64,000 nucleotides of DNA from Bifidobacterium miconis. Lineage in GTDB: Bacteria; Actinomycetota; Actinomycetes; Actinomycetales; Bifidobacteriaceae. Under the pieces are notes generated by a model. That model saw only the letters and a program-made list of their open reading frames with translations, was not told the DNA's origin and did not search any database. Shown piece after piece: positions 52,216 to 61,500 of this stretch (within the stretch, counting starts at the first letter, position 1; the number at the start of each line of letters is the position of its first letter). A program made the position numbers and the translations under genes. The stretch is from NCBI RefSeq assembly GCF_019331735.1, contig NZ_JAHBBH010000011.1, positions 1 through 64,000 on the forward strand. Reading direction: 5' to 3'.

Positions 52216-53598
52216 CTACAGGCCCAGAGTGGCGGCTTTGGAACCGTATTTTCGGCGCACGGCGTCGAGCGCCTGTTCGGCTTCGCGCAGGCGGGTCGCC
52301 TTGGTTTGAGGCGGACTGGACGACGTTTGGTCTTTAACGGTGGAGCTGTTGTCGGAACCGTCGGCGGATGGGGGAGCGGTGGGGACGCTGCACTGCCGTG
52401 CGCGTTTGCCTCGAGCGGTTTCCGCATCCGCCTCCTCCAGCAGATCGTCGAGCGTGGGCTGAATCACCGCGCCGGCCGCCTCCACAAGCCCGCTCGCGCT
52501 CATGCCGGCAAGCCGGATCTCGCGCGGCAGCGAAATATCCTCGCCGGCCGACGGCGCAACATCCATCATCGCGCGCAGCAACGCCACGCACTGCGGGTAC
52601 AGGGCGCTCGCCGTATCCACGGGGCGTTCCATCGTATGCGCCTTCGTCATATACGTCAGATCGGAGAACCGCAGCTTCACCGTCACCGTGCGCGCCATCA
52701 GGCCGCGCCGGCGCAACGATGACGCCACGTCGTCGCACGCCCAGCGCAACAGGCCGCACACGCGGCGCATGTCGCGCGTATCCTCCTCGAACGTGCGTTC
52801 CGCGCCGATCGACTTCTCCGGCGCGCGCGGCTCGACGACGCGCTCGTCCAACCCGCGCGAAGCCAAATACAATCCGTGCGCGAGCGTCGCCGACCCGCCG
52901 CATGCACGCACCAGCGCATCCTCGCCCATTGCGGCCAGATCGGCCACCGAATTGACTCCCCACGCGACCAAGCGCTTCTCCAGAGCCGGACCAATGCCGG
53001 GAATGCCGCGCAACGGCATCATCTGCACGAATTCGGCGTGCCGGGCCACGGGAATCAGCAGCATGCCGTCCGGCTTCGCATTCGTGGACGCCATTTTCGC
53101 GACCAACTTGTTCGCGGCGATGCCAACCGAACACGTGACGTGATAGCGCGATGCGACCTCGCGGCGCATCCACGCGCCGATCGCGCTCGGCCGCTCCCAT
53201 CGCAACAGCGCGGCGGACACGTCCATATAGCATTCGTCCACCGACACCTGCTCGATGCGGTCGGTGATCTGCGAGAACACCTCGCTGAAAATGCGATGCG
53301 ACATCATGCGGTAATACTTCATATCCACCGGCAGAAACACGCCGTTCGGACACAGCTGGCGCGCGCGGGCCGACGGCATGGCCGAGTTGATGCCGTACCG
53401 GCGCGCCTCATAACTCGCCGCGGACACCACGGAACGCGGGCCCGTGCCGATGATGACCGGCCGGCCCCTAAGCTCCGGGTGACGCGCCACCTCGAGCGAC
53501 GCGTAGAACGCATCCATGTCGATGTGCAGCACCGTGCATCCGGTCTCGTCGTGCCCCCAATCTCGCTTGGCGGCGGCCAGCCTCGGTGCAGTGCTCAT
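52216..53598 (-). CDS. dinB: DNA polymerase IV (Y family)
   Basis: The 460-residue translesion polymerase has the catalytic motifs LHIDMDAFYASLE (Asp27, Asp29) and SVDECYMDV (Asp121, Glu122), the fingers YEARRYGINSAMPSARA and the palm segment CSVGIAANKLVAKMAS. The helix-hairpin-helix LRGIPGIGPALEKRL and the little-finger domain follow. It copies past DNA lesions with low fidelity. The tail after residue 400 is extended, with a Ser/Thr-rich linker and a terminal basic helix (ATRLREAEQALDAVRRKYG). The ATG at 53598 is chosen by family alignment; the frame is open upstream to 53853. Confidence 0.92.
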   Translation of the reverse strand: MSTAPRLAAAKRDWGHDETGCTVLHIDMDAFYASLEVARHPELRGRPVIIGTGPRSVVSAASYEARRYGINSAMPSARARQLCPNGVFLPVDMKYYRMMSHRIFSEVFSQITDRIEQVSVDECYMDVSAALLRWERPSAIGAWMRREVASRYHVTCSVGIAANKLVAKMASTNAKPDGMLLIPVARHAEFVQMMPLRGIPGIGPALEKRLVAWGVNSVADLAAMGEDALVRACGGSATLAHGLYLASRGLDERVVEPRAPEKSIGAERTFEEDTRDMRRVCGLLRWACDDVASSLRRRGLMARTVTVKLRFSDLTYMTKAHTMERPVDTASALYPQCVALLRAMMDVAPSAGEDISLPREIRLAGMSASGLVEAAGAVIQPTLDDLLEEADAETARGKRARQCSVPTAPPSADGSDNSSTVKDQTSSSPPQTKATRLREAEQALDAVRRKYGSKAATLGL

Positions 53599-53824
53599 AC
53601 CACCACCATACCGGATGCTTAGAACAAACGTTCGATTCGCGTGTCGTGCGGCAGGCTGTGTGCGATGGCGCGCACGATCCGTGCAGATCCGCGTCATCCG
53701 GGAGTCCGGCAACACCGTCGTGCGGTCTCGGACTTTGCGCGTCGCCGCCGTCGTTCGGTGCCGTCCATGCCAAATCGCTGCCTGCCACACGCTGCCCACC
53801 CGGCCCCGAGTAGTCTGGAATGTC

Positions 53825-54760
53825 GTGAAGAAAGCAATCCTTGACCTGCTCAACCGGGTGCCTGTGTTCGTCGTCGTGATGGGCGAAGCGGTGATGATCT
53901 ACCTCGCCACCGCTATCGCCAAAGTCGCGTTCACACAGCTCGACCCGCTGTATGCCGTGTGGTTCCGCGTCGGATTCATGACGCTCATGCTGCTCGCGTG
54001 GCGTCGCCCGTGGCGCGCCGCAAAACGCGCCGTCCTGTCGCACGACGTGCGCGGATGGGCCATCGTGGCCGGCTGCGGACTCGCCGTCGCGCTTATGAAC
54101 ACCATGTTCTACGTGGCGATCAGCAACATGGACATGGGCATCGCCGTGGCGATCGAATTCATCGGACCCTTGAGCGTGGCCGTGATCACCGGACGCAGCT
54201 GGCGCGAACGGCTCGGCATCGTCATCGCCGCATGCGGCGTCGTGCTGTTGGCCGGCGTGTCGCTCGCCGGCGCGAACGGCGGTCATTTCCTGATCGGCCT
54301 GATCGCCGTGCTGGTCGGCGGATCGATGTGGGGCGTGTACATCGTGCTCGGCCGGCAAATCGCCTCGCGCGGCAATTCGCTCGACAACCTGAGCGTCGCG
54401 ATCGGCATCGGCTGGGTCGTGCAGACGCTGTTCCTCGGCCCTGGCGCGATCGAGCACGTCATCCACCCCAAGGCGAGCGCGACGTGGGCGGCCGCGCCCG
54501 GCGGCGCGTGGAAGCTGCTCGGCCTGCTGTTGCTCATCGCCACGTTCGCGTCGTTCATCCCGTACATGACCGACCAGATCGTCATGCGACGCACCACGTC
54601 CGGCGCGTTTTCCGTCATGCAGTCGATCAACCCGGCCGTCGCGGTCGGGATCGGCCTTGCGTTCGGCGAAATTCCGACGATTTGGGAGTGCGTCGGTGTG
54701 GCACTGGTGATCGTCGCCGTGATCGTCACGTTCTCCGGCGATCAGGCGCCGGCCAGGTAG
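53825..54760 (+). CDS. EamA family (DMT superfamily) exporter, RhtA-like
   Basis: The 311-residue protein has ten predicted membrane helices made of two EamA units. Blocks such as AVAIEFIGPLSVAVITGRSW and VMQSINPAVAVGIGLAFGE resemble the threonine/homoserine exporter RhtA and related YdcZ-like proteins. Substrates in this family vary (amino acids, nucleosides, drugs). The start is taken as GTG at 53825 (VKKAILDLLNRV) because it directly precedes the first helix; no ATG in frame fits better. It is divergent from dinB and ends about 300 bases before tRNA-Ser. Confidence 0.82.
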   Translation: MKKAILDLLNRVPVFVVVMGEAVMIYLATAIAKVAFTQLDPLYAVWFRVGFMTLMLLAWRRPWRAAKRAVLSHDVRGWAIVAGCGLAVALMNTMFYVAISNMDMGIAVAIEFIGPLSVAVITGRSWRERLGIVIAACGVVLLAGVSLAGANGGHFLIGLIAVLVGGSMWGVYIVLGRQIASRGNSLDNLSVAIGIGWVVQTLFLGPGAIEHVIHPKASATWAAAPGGAWKLLGLLLLIATFASFIPYMTDQIVMRRTTSGAFSVMQSINPAVAVGIGLAFGEIPTIWECVGVALVIVAVIVTFSGDQAPAR

Positions 54761-55060
54761 CGGCGCGTGCCGGTTGGCGGCGATGCGTTCGGTTGCCTGC
54801 GCAATGGTCTGCGGATGATTTGCGTATGATCTGCGGATGTCGACGACGGTTATGATTGGCACGAACTGAGGACTGTGCCGTACGATGTGGTGCACGGCGT
54901 CGCGTACGGACATGATGCGGATTCATGTTGCCGACGACGATCGCCGTGTCGCCCGGTTGTGTTGTCCGGCGGTGGGTGATACAGTTACATGCTGTTGCGC
55001 CGTTAAGCGATGCTCAGTTGCTGAGTACTGCTCAGCAGTATCGTTGGATGGCAAAACAGT
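54761..55060. other. Gap between the exporter gene and tRNA-Ser
   Basis: No gene is supported here. A short inverted repeat, TGCTGAG/CTCAGCA at 55019-55037 with a five-base loop, lies about 25 bases before tRNA-Ser, next to an additional GCTCAG word. The sequence is less GC-rich than the genes on the left, and it may carry the tRNA promoter. Confidence 0.5.
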
Positions 55061-55151
55061 GGAGTCATGCCTGAGTGGCCGATAGGGGCACCCTGCTAAG
55101 GTGTTAGTCGCTTTTCGCGGCTCGAGGGTTCGAATCCCTCTGACTCCGCCA
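55061..55151 (+). tRNA. tRNA-Ser (anticodon GCT), integration target
   Basis: The acceptor stem GGAGTCA pairs with TGACTCC. The long variable arm (TCGCTTTTCGCGGC region) is typical of serine tRNAs, and the anticodon loop CTGCTAA gives GCT. CCA is encoded at 55149-55151, unlike the other tRNAs in this window. The 3' end adjoins an integrase gene, so it very probably is the attachment site of the mobile element; the element supplies or restores the 3' end. Confidence 0.95.
55125..55151 (+). other. Probable attL core within tRNA-Ser
   Basis: Tyrosine-integrase elements commonly recombine in the T arm and 3' end of tRNA genes. The T-arm-to-CCA part of tRNA-Ser is therefore the likely core. The other half, an identical segment at the far end of the element, is outside the window, so the exact limits are not known. 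Confidence 0.45.
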
Positions 55152-55153
55152 CC

Positions 55154-55187
55154 AAGGGTTTTACGAGCAATCGTAAAACCCTTTTTT
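55154..55187 (+). terminator. Terminator of tRNA-Ser
   Basis: AAGGGTTTTACGA pairs perfectly with TCGTAAAACCCTT around GCAA, ending in a T run. Confidence 0.9.
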
Positions 55188-55287
55188 CATGCCAAAAACG
55201 GCGGAATAATGCCGTTTTCAAGCCATTTTGGCGTTTGCTGGCCGTTTGCGTGATGACGCGTAGTGGCGCGTGGTTATGGGTAAGATG

Positions 55288-55335
55288 TCCGGTAAATAGT
55301 CCGGTAATTTTTCCAACCGTCCCGGTTTTACCGGA
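55288..55335. repeat. TCCGGTAA repeats before the integrase gene
   Basis: TCCGGTAA occurs at 55288-55295 and 55300-55307, 12 bases apart, and inverted at 55328-55335, just before the integrase start. They could be arm-type integrase sites or operator sites for the small DNA-binding protein of the element. Confidence 0.5.
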
Positions 55336-55356
55336 TATCTCACGAAAGGGCACAAC

Positions 55357-56856
55357 ATGCCGAGACAGACACGCCGTAAGCGCCGCAGCTTCGGCAGCGT
55401 GGAAGAGAAGACCAAAAACGGACGCAAGTATCTGTACTACAGCTTCAAAACGCCGGTGTGGGCGTTCTCGAAATGGCCCGAGCTGAATCTAGGCGATCGT
55501 CAATGGCACAGTGTCACCCCGGGCAATGAATACGAGGGTGAGGCGTGGCTGGCCGCCGCGCAAAAGGCGATCAAGGCTGAAACATGGGTGCCGGACAAAC
55601 TCAGGGAAGACAAGGAACGTCGCGAATCGATTACGTTCCGCCAGTATGCCGTGCCGTGGGTGGAGAACAGGAAGAAGGCGAACGGCGACGATCTCAAGCA
55701 GACCGCGAAGCAAAAGTACCGGGAATCACTTGACCTGTACTTGCTGGACTATTTCGGCGACATGCGCATGACGACGATCAAGCCTAAGGATGTTCAACGA
55801 TGGTGGGACACGTTCAAGCCGGCCCGGCTCGACGCCGACCTCGAAGATCGTCGTTACCATGTCTACAAACATTTGAAAACCATCATGGCAAGCGCCGCCA
55901 CGGAACCCGTAGACGACGCCGGTAACACGCTCATCGCCGTCAATCCATGCCAGATCAAGGCCGCGAGGCCGAAGCCCAAGCACACGCCGATACGGCCCAC
56001 AGCTGCCCAGCTTGACGCCTTTTTGACCGAGCTGCCGGAATGGGCGCGAGTGGTCGCCATGATCTGCGACGTTGCCGGCTTACGAGAAGGCGAAGCGCTT
56101 GGCTTGTGCCGCCGTCATATCGATCTAGAAGGGCTGACCATTCATGTCGAGCAGCAAGCCCAGCGCGTTCCGGACGGTAACGGCAAGCACTCGACCCAGA
56201 TCACCACGCCGAAAACTGCGTCTTCCATCCGCGACGTGAGAATCACGCGAGCGCTCGCCGACACGCTGCGCAACTGGATGGACACACACGGAATAACCGT
56301 GCCGGCAGCCCCGTTGTTTGTCTCGCCGCGTACAGGCCGGCAGCTCTACCCGCAGAACTACCGTGGTGCCGTCGCCCGTGCCCGCAAGAAGGTGCCCGGC
56401 CTTGAATCCATGCGTCCTCACGATCTGCGCAAGGACGCCCTAAGCCGCATGACCGAAGCCGGCGCAACCGTAAGCGAAGTCATGCGCCAAGGCGGCCATA
56501 CGTCCATGTCGGTCGCCAGCATCTACCAGACCACCGGTGATCATCTCGGCGAAGTGATCGACCGCATGGACGCCGACACATTGGCGAGCGTCCCCAGCGA
56601 AGATGCGACGTTCGACGGAACGGTCACGATACCACTGGCCGATCGACAGGCAAATCAGCCGGACAATAATGCGAGCGCTACAGCCGCACAATCCGATAAC
56701 GAGCTTGTGGCGCTTGCCGGCGTGCTCGCCGACATGCCCATATTCGAGCGCGTGACCGTGCTGCGCTCATTGCCGATTAATAGACGCGCGGCGGTAGTCG
56801 GCGTGCTATCCGACGCAGTGAGGGTCGAAACATTGACCGAATTACTCAAAGGATGA
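55357..56856 (+). CDS. int: Tyrosine recombinase/integrase
   Basis: The 499-residue integrase has a basic N-terminal arm-binding region, a SAM-like core-binding domain (residues about 85-180) and a catalytic domain. Active-site residues are Arg243 in AGLREGEALGL, Lys286 in TTPKTASS, His355 and Arg358 in RPHDLRKDAL, His381 in QGGHTSMS and the nucleophile Tyr390 in ASIYQTTGDH. It would insert the element into tRNA-Ser and, with an excisionase, remove it. The C-terminal 100 residues extend beyond the usual end and are Ala/Asp-rich. GAAAGGG precedes the ATG. A run of 13 G follows the stop by two bases. Confidence 0.95.
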   Translation: MPRQTRRKRRSFGSVEEKTKNGRKYLYYSFKTPVWAFSKWPELNLGDRQWHSVTPGNEYEGEAWLAAAQKAIKAETWVPDKLREDKERRESITFRQYAVPWVENRKKANGDDLKQTAKQKYRESLDLYLLDYFGDMRMTTIKPKDVQRWWDTFKPARLDADLEDRRYHVYKHLKTIMASAATEPVDDAGNTLIAVNPCQIKAARPKPKHTPIRPTAAQLDAFLTELPEWARVVAMICDVAGLREGEALGLCRRHIDLEGLTIHVEQQAQRVPDGNGKHSTQITTPKTASSIRDVRITRALADTLRNWMDTHGITVPAAPLFVSPRTGRQLYPQNYRGAVARARKKVPGLESMRPHDLRKDALSRMTEAGATVSEVMRQGGHTSMSVASIYQTTGDHLGEVIDRMDADTLASVPSEDATFDGTVTIPLADRQANQPDNNASATAAQSDNELVALAGVLADMPIFERVTVLRSLPINRRAAVVGVLSDAVRVETLTELLKG

Positions 56857-56858
56857 GC

Positions 56859-56871
56859 GGGGGGGGGGGGG
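56859..56871 (+). repeat. Homopolymer of 13 G after the integrase gene
   Basis: Thirteen consecutive G lie just after the integrase stop codon. Such tracts slip in replication and are also prone to sequencing error. The following 200 bases to 57087 are AT-richer than the chromosome and have no supported gene; they may hold the promoter of the next operon. Confidence 0.85.
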
Positions 56872-57087
56872 AATTGCTTTATGTTCAGCAAATAGTTAAC
56901 CGTTGAAAAATCAGTCTTTTGCGCATCGAAATCATTGTTGCCGGTTTTCCGATGAAAACGCGCTGCGTTGAACGCTTTAACTTGCTATTCAGACGCATCG
57001 ATTCGCAATCAAATGCGAAGAGACGGCATCTAACGACAAGCAATGCTGGAGCATTACCCAGCAAGACAAGCAGATCGGAAGTGAACG

Positions 57088-57300
57088 ATGAATCGGAACA
57101 ACGAAGAAGAACAATACGCATCGGCCACCGCTCATACATCAATGAAACGATTGGAACCGCTGAAGGAAGCCGCCGAGTCCCTAGGCATCAAAGACACGCG
57201 CGTTATCAAACGTCTTATTCGAGAAAACAAACTCAAAGCCATCAAAATAGGCAATCGTATTTATATCACCACAAAATCACTGGACAAATTTGTGGGCTGA
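57088..57300 (+). CDS. xis: Excisionase-like helix-turn-helix protein
   Basis: The 70-residue protein contains LKEAAESLGIKDTRVIKRLI followed by KLKAIKIGNRIYITTKSLDK, the MerR-like winged-helix pattern of small excisionases. Such proteins bend DNA at attachment sites or act as repressors. GGAAG precedes the ATG at 57088; an ATG at 57142 is a shorter alternative. It lies 4 bases before the RepA-like gene. The symbol is by context only. Confidence 0.72.
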   Translation: MNRNNEEEQYASATAHTSMKRLEPLKEAAESLGIKDTRVIKRLIRENKLKAIKIGNRIYITTKSLDKFVG

Positions 57301-57304
57301 AGTC

Positions 57305-58546
57305 ATGACGGATAAGATTATCGGGGAACAGGGTCAGCCGCTTGCCCCCACTGATTTTCTTCGTCGCAGTGCCTTTTCCATGCCGGAATTGATGATGCAG
57401 CAGTTTCCACCGGTCGCCGAGCTGGTGCCGGGCATCGTTTCCTGCGGATTAGTATTGCTGGTGTCGGCTCCGAAACTCGGGAAATCGTGGTTTTCGCTGG
57501 GACTGGCGTATGCCGCTGCCTCTGGTGGTCGGGCGTTTGAGAAGATTCCGATGATAGCTCGGCCGGTGCTGTACATGGCTTTGGAAGATGGGCCACGCCG
57601 ATTGCAAGATCGTCTGATACACATGGGGCACAGTGAGGACGATGCGCCGGAGAAATTATTTTTCCGTGTACGGCTGAAACCGAATGAAACCCCTCTCACG
57701 GTAGTCGAATCGTTCTTCCACGCATTTGCCGGTAAGAAGCCACTGGTAATTCTCGACACATTGGGAAAGGTGCTTTCGTGCTTCCCTCAACAAGGCAAGG
57801 AAGGCATTTTCGAGCATGACTATAGAATCATGAGCCAGCTCAAGGAAGTAGTCGACCGAAGCGATGGTGGCACGCTGCTAATCGTTCACCATACACGCAA
57901 AGACAACGCCGGCGATTTCATGGACTCTGTTTCGGGTACAAACGCCATCGCCGGTGCCGCAGACACGATCATGCGGCTGAACCGACGACGCGGAGAAAAT
58001 GATGGTGTATTAGAGGTCACCAGCCGAGATAATCAGGAAGGCGAGTACGCCATCACGTTCGATTCAGAACATGGTCTGTGGCTGATGCAAGGAGCAGATG
58101 CAAGGGAATCAGCTGCGGCCGTGGAACGACGTCGCCTGACTAACGGTGTTGGTAATCGTATGGCAAAAATTGTCGATTTTGTCGGTCGGCAATCCACGCC
58201 GGTCAACGCACAACAGGTGGCAGAAGCCGTGGGCGGAGACTCGAAGCTAATCAGCACATATCTGGGGCGCGCTTATAAGAGTGGACTGATCACAAAAAGC
58301 GGGCATGGCGATTACGCCCCTTTGGGCTACGGGAGTGTGGAATGTGTGGGAGGTGTGGAAACGGGCGGTGAATGTTCTTTGTTTTCCACACTTCCGACAG
58401 ATTCCACACGGGATGACAGCGTGTCTTCGCCCGGTGTTGGTGTCTTCGGGGGGGGTATCAGTAAACATATGGTTCCCCTCTGGTGGAGGAGGGGTGATTG
58501 TTGTAGGGAGAGAGACCTATGGCTCAGCACAGCAGTGGTGTTTTGA
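57305..58546 (+). CDS. RepA-like RecA-fold ATPase
   Basis: The 413-residue protein belongs to the AAA_25/RepA-type hexameric ATPases. Walker A is SAPKLGKSW (residues 54-62), Walker B is KPLVILDTLG (Asp151), and LLIVHHTRKDNAGDF follows with a sensor-like histidine. Relatives in plasmids and phages act as replicative helicases or helper ATPases. The C terminus has a winged-helix-like part (VNAQQVAEAVGGDSKLISTY). Eight G at 58448-58455 lie in the coding region near the end: losing one G would stop translation about ten bases later, before the next gene. As it stands the frame overlaps the next start by 28 bases. Confidence 0.8.
   Translation: MTDKIIGEQGQPLAPTDFLRRSAFSMPELMMQQFPPVAELVPGIVSCGLVLLVSAPKLGKSWFSLGLAYAAASGGRAFEKIPMIARPVLYMALEDGPRRLQDRLIHMGHSEDDAPEKLFFRVRLKPNETPLTVVESFFHAFAGKKPLVILDTLGKVLSCFPQQGKEGIFEHDYRIMSQLKEVVDRSDGGTLLIVHHTRKDNAGDFMDSVSGTNAIAGAADTIMRLNRRRGENDGVLEVTSRDNQEGEYAITFDSEHGLWLMQGADARESAAAVERRRLTNGVGNRMAKIVDFVGRQSTPVNAQQVAEAVGGDSKLISTYLGRAYKSGLITKSGHGDYAPLGYGSVECVGGVETGGECSLFSTLPTDSTRDDSVSSPGVGVFGGGISKHMVPLWWRRGDCCRERDLWLSTAVVF
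58448..58455 (+). repeat. Run of 8 G inside the RepA-like gene
   Basis: The tract encodes Gly-Gly near residue 385. Changing its length by one base would alter the last 30 residues: seven G gives an early stop, nine G gives a different tail. Confidence 0.8.
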
Positions 58547-61500
58547 AGCATGACCGTGATTTCGACGCGTCTATTGTCATGAGGACGGCTACGGTTGGCG
58601 TGGCTTCATTGGTGGCGGTTGCTACGATGACGCCGGGCGCGATCGCCGCCGAAACGAACCCGAGCCCAGCGGTTACCGCTGTGGCCGAGGCCGGTGATGA
58701 TCTGGCGCAGGCCCAAGCCGCGCTTGCCGCCGCGAAGAAGACGGTTGCCGAGAAGCAGGCCGTGTTGGATGCCGCGAAGAAGCTGACCGCCGGTGATTTC
58801 AAGGATGACGCCGACGTAAAGGCCGCGTCCGATGCGCTCGCCAAGGCCGAAGCCGAGCAGCAGTCGGCCGAGACCGCGGTTGCGGACGCGCAGAAGGCGT
58901 ACGACGCGAAGATCAAGGAGCTGGGCATCGACCCGCAGCAACTCGCTGCCGCGCAGAAGGCCGTCACTGATGCGAAGGCCACGTATGAGAAGGCTCAGGC
59001 GCTTGCTGACGTGAAGGGCGAAGCTTCCGATGCGAAGGCAGGCGAGGTTGCCGTTCTCGAACAGGTGAGGCAGGACGCTGAGAAGAAGCTTGCTGACGCA
59101 ACAGCAAGAACCGAGGAAGCAAAGCGAGATGCTGATGAAGCTGAAGCTGCAGCGACAAAAGCTGGCGCGACTGCGGAGGCTATTGCTGTTGCTCAGAAGA
59201 AGTTTCTTGAATTGAAAGCTGTTGCAAAAACTGCTCAGGATGCTGCCGACAAGGCGTCTGCGGAAAAGCGGGCTGCGCAGAAGGTCGCCTCCGACGCGAA
59301 GGCTGCGGCGGACAAGGTCGCCGGCGAGCTCGCCGCTCTGCAGAAGCAGCATGAGGACGCTGTCGCGAAGGTGACCGCGTCGAAGCAGGCGTTGGACGCG
59401 GCGAAGGCGTATGAGAGCCTTGCCATGCTCAAGCAGGCGTACGAGCAGGCGCAGAAGGATTACGCGGCCAAGCAGACCGTGGCAGGCAATGCGAAGACTG
59501 CCGCCGCGTCGGCGCAGAAGACCGCCGATGAGGCCAAGACCGCCGCAGAGAACGCGCAGAAGACGGCGGATGCTGCCACTGCCGCGATTGCGGATAAGAA
59601 GAAGGCCGCCGATGTGGCTCAGGCCCAGTTGGACAAGGGCCTGTTCGGCTTCCTCGACGAGAACGGTTCCGAAGCTGCGAAGAACATCATGAACAACGAC
59701 AAGACGTTCCAGCAGTGGGTTAAGGACGGTTGGATCAGCAACGGCGAGCACAGCTCCTTTAATCTTGAAAGCGTGCGCAAGAGCCTGTCGTACATTGACT
59801 ACTTCAACCAGATCCGCAAGGACAACAACCTGCCCGAGCTCAAGGTGTCCGACTACCTGATGTTCACTTCCTCCGCGGACAACGAGGCCATCCAGCACAA
59901 TGGTTTCGACCATCCGGCTGTTCAGGGGTGGAACGCCAGCGAAAATATCGCATACGGACCGGCTTCAGAATTCTGGACGCCATTTACCGGTTGGTATGAT
60001 GACGAAAAGAAGATTTTTGACGAAGAGGCGACCAAGAATCCAGCGCTCGAAGAGCATCGAAATGATGCGCTGTGGATTTACCAGAACTACCCGGATCTGT
60101 ATCACACTGTTGGCCATTACCTGAACATTGTCGATGCCAGTGCCACAGTCACAGGTTATGGAACTGGACGTCACGAAGGCGATCCAAATCTCAACGCCCA
60201 GTATTCCACTCAGAACTTCATGGGCGAGTACTGGAATGAGCATCTTTCGTTTGGTCCCACAAAGACTTATACCACCAAGGAATTCGCCAACGCGATAAAT
60301 AAGTGGGAGCAGTCGAAGAAGGATACGGTTGCCGCGTATTCGATTGCGAAGGCTGATGCTGATAAGGCGCAGGCGGAGGCGAAGTCTCTTGCCGAGACGG
60401 CTACGCAGAAGCAGCAGGCTGCCGATGAGGCGGTTGCCGCGCAGAAGTCGGCGGAGCAGGCTGTGGCTGACCAGTTGAAGGTGGTCGAGTCTGCGAAGAA
60501 GGCGTATGAGGATGCGGCGAACGGCAAGCCGGTTGACCCGCCGTCGCCGGAGGAGATCGCCAAGCTGCAAAAGGCGTATGACGATGCCGTTGCAACCGAG
60601 GCGAAGCTTGCCGGCGAGGTGAAGGCGAAGTCGGACGAGTCGACCAAGCTGAACGATACGGCGACCGCGGCGAACAAGACGCTAGCAGAAAAAACTACCG
60701 CTTACACGGCTGCGGATAAGGCATGGCGATCGGCGGACTACGCATCGAATGCTGCGCAGAATAAGTTGATGCCACTTATGAATTTGCGTAATGAAGCCGA
60801 TTTGATGACCTCCGTTTATCAGAGTGCTGTCGGAGTCGAAGAGAAAGCGAGATCGAATGCGAAGCTTGCTGGTGACGCATGGAGTGCGGCGAATGACCTG
60901 TTGACGGCGTTGCGTAAGGAGCAGGCTTTGTTGCAGACCGACGCGGATGCGAAGAAGTTGGTGTGGCAGAAGGCCGACGAGGCATATTCGAAGCTGGTCG
61001 ATGCGTCCGGTGATATCCAGAATCTGAAGAAGGCGTTGGATGCGGCGAACGCGAAGTTGGAGGCCGCGAAGCAGGGCCAGCAGTCCGCGCAGAAGGCGTT
61101 GGACGATCTGGTTGCGAAGAAGGTGTCCGAGGCTGTGGCGAAGGCCGAGGCCGATTTGAAGGCCGCGGTGAAGGCCGAGGAGGAGGCGCAGAAGAAGGTC
61201 GACGAGCTGACGCCGTCCACGCCGGATCCGACGCCCACCCCGACCCCGGATCCGGAGCCGTCTCCGGAACCTGAGCCGATGCCGCAGGTGGAGTCGCAGG
61301 ACGTGTATCGCCTGTACAATGCGCGTACCGGCGAGCATTTCTATACGGCGAACTCGGTGGAGCGCGACGTGCTGTCGGCCCGTGGCTGGACGTATGAGGG
61401 CGTGGGCTTCAAGGCCGCCAAGAAGACCGGCGTTGAGGTGAAGCGCTACTACCGTGCCGGTGGCAAGCACATGTTCACCACGAGCAAGGCCGAGCAGGCG

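Noticed and set aside
56919..57308. A 129-codon frame overlapping the excisionase-like gene.
   Set aside because: It runs in another frame through the xis coding sequence and is basic and repetitive; the xis frame has a clear helix-turn-helix and a ribosome site.
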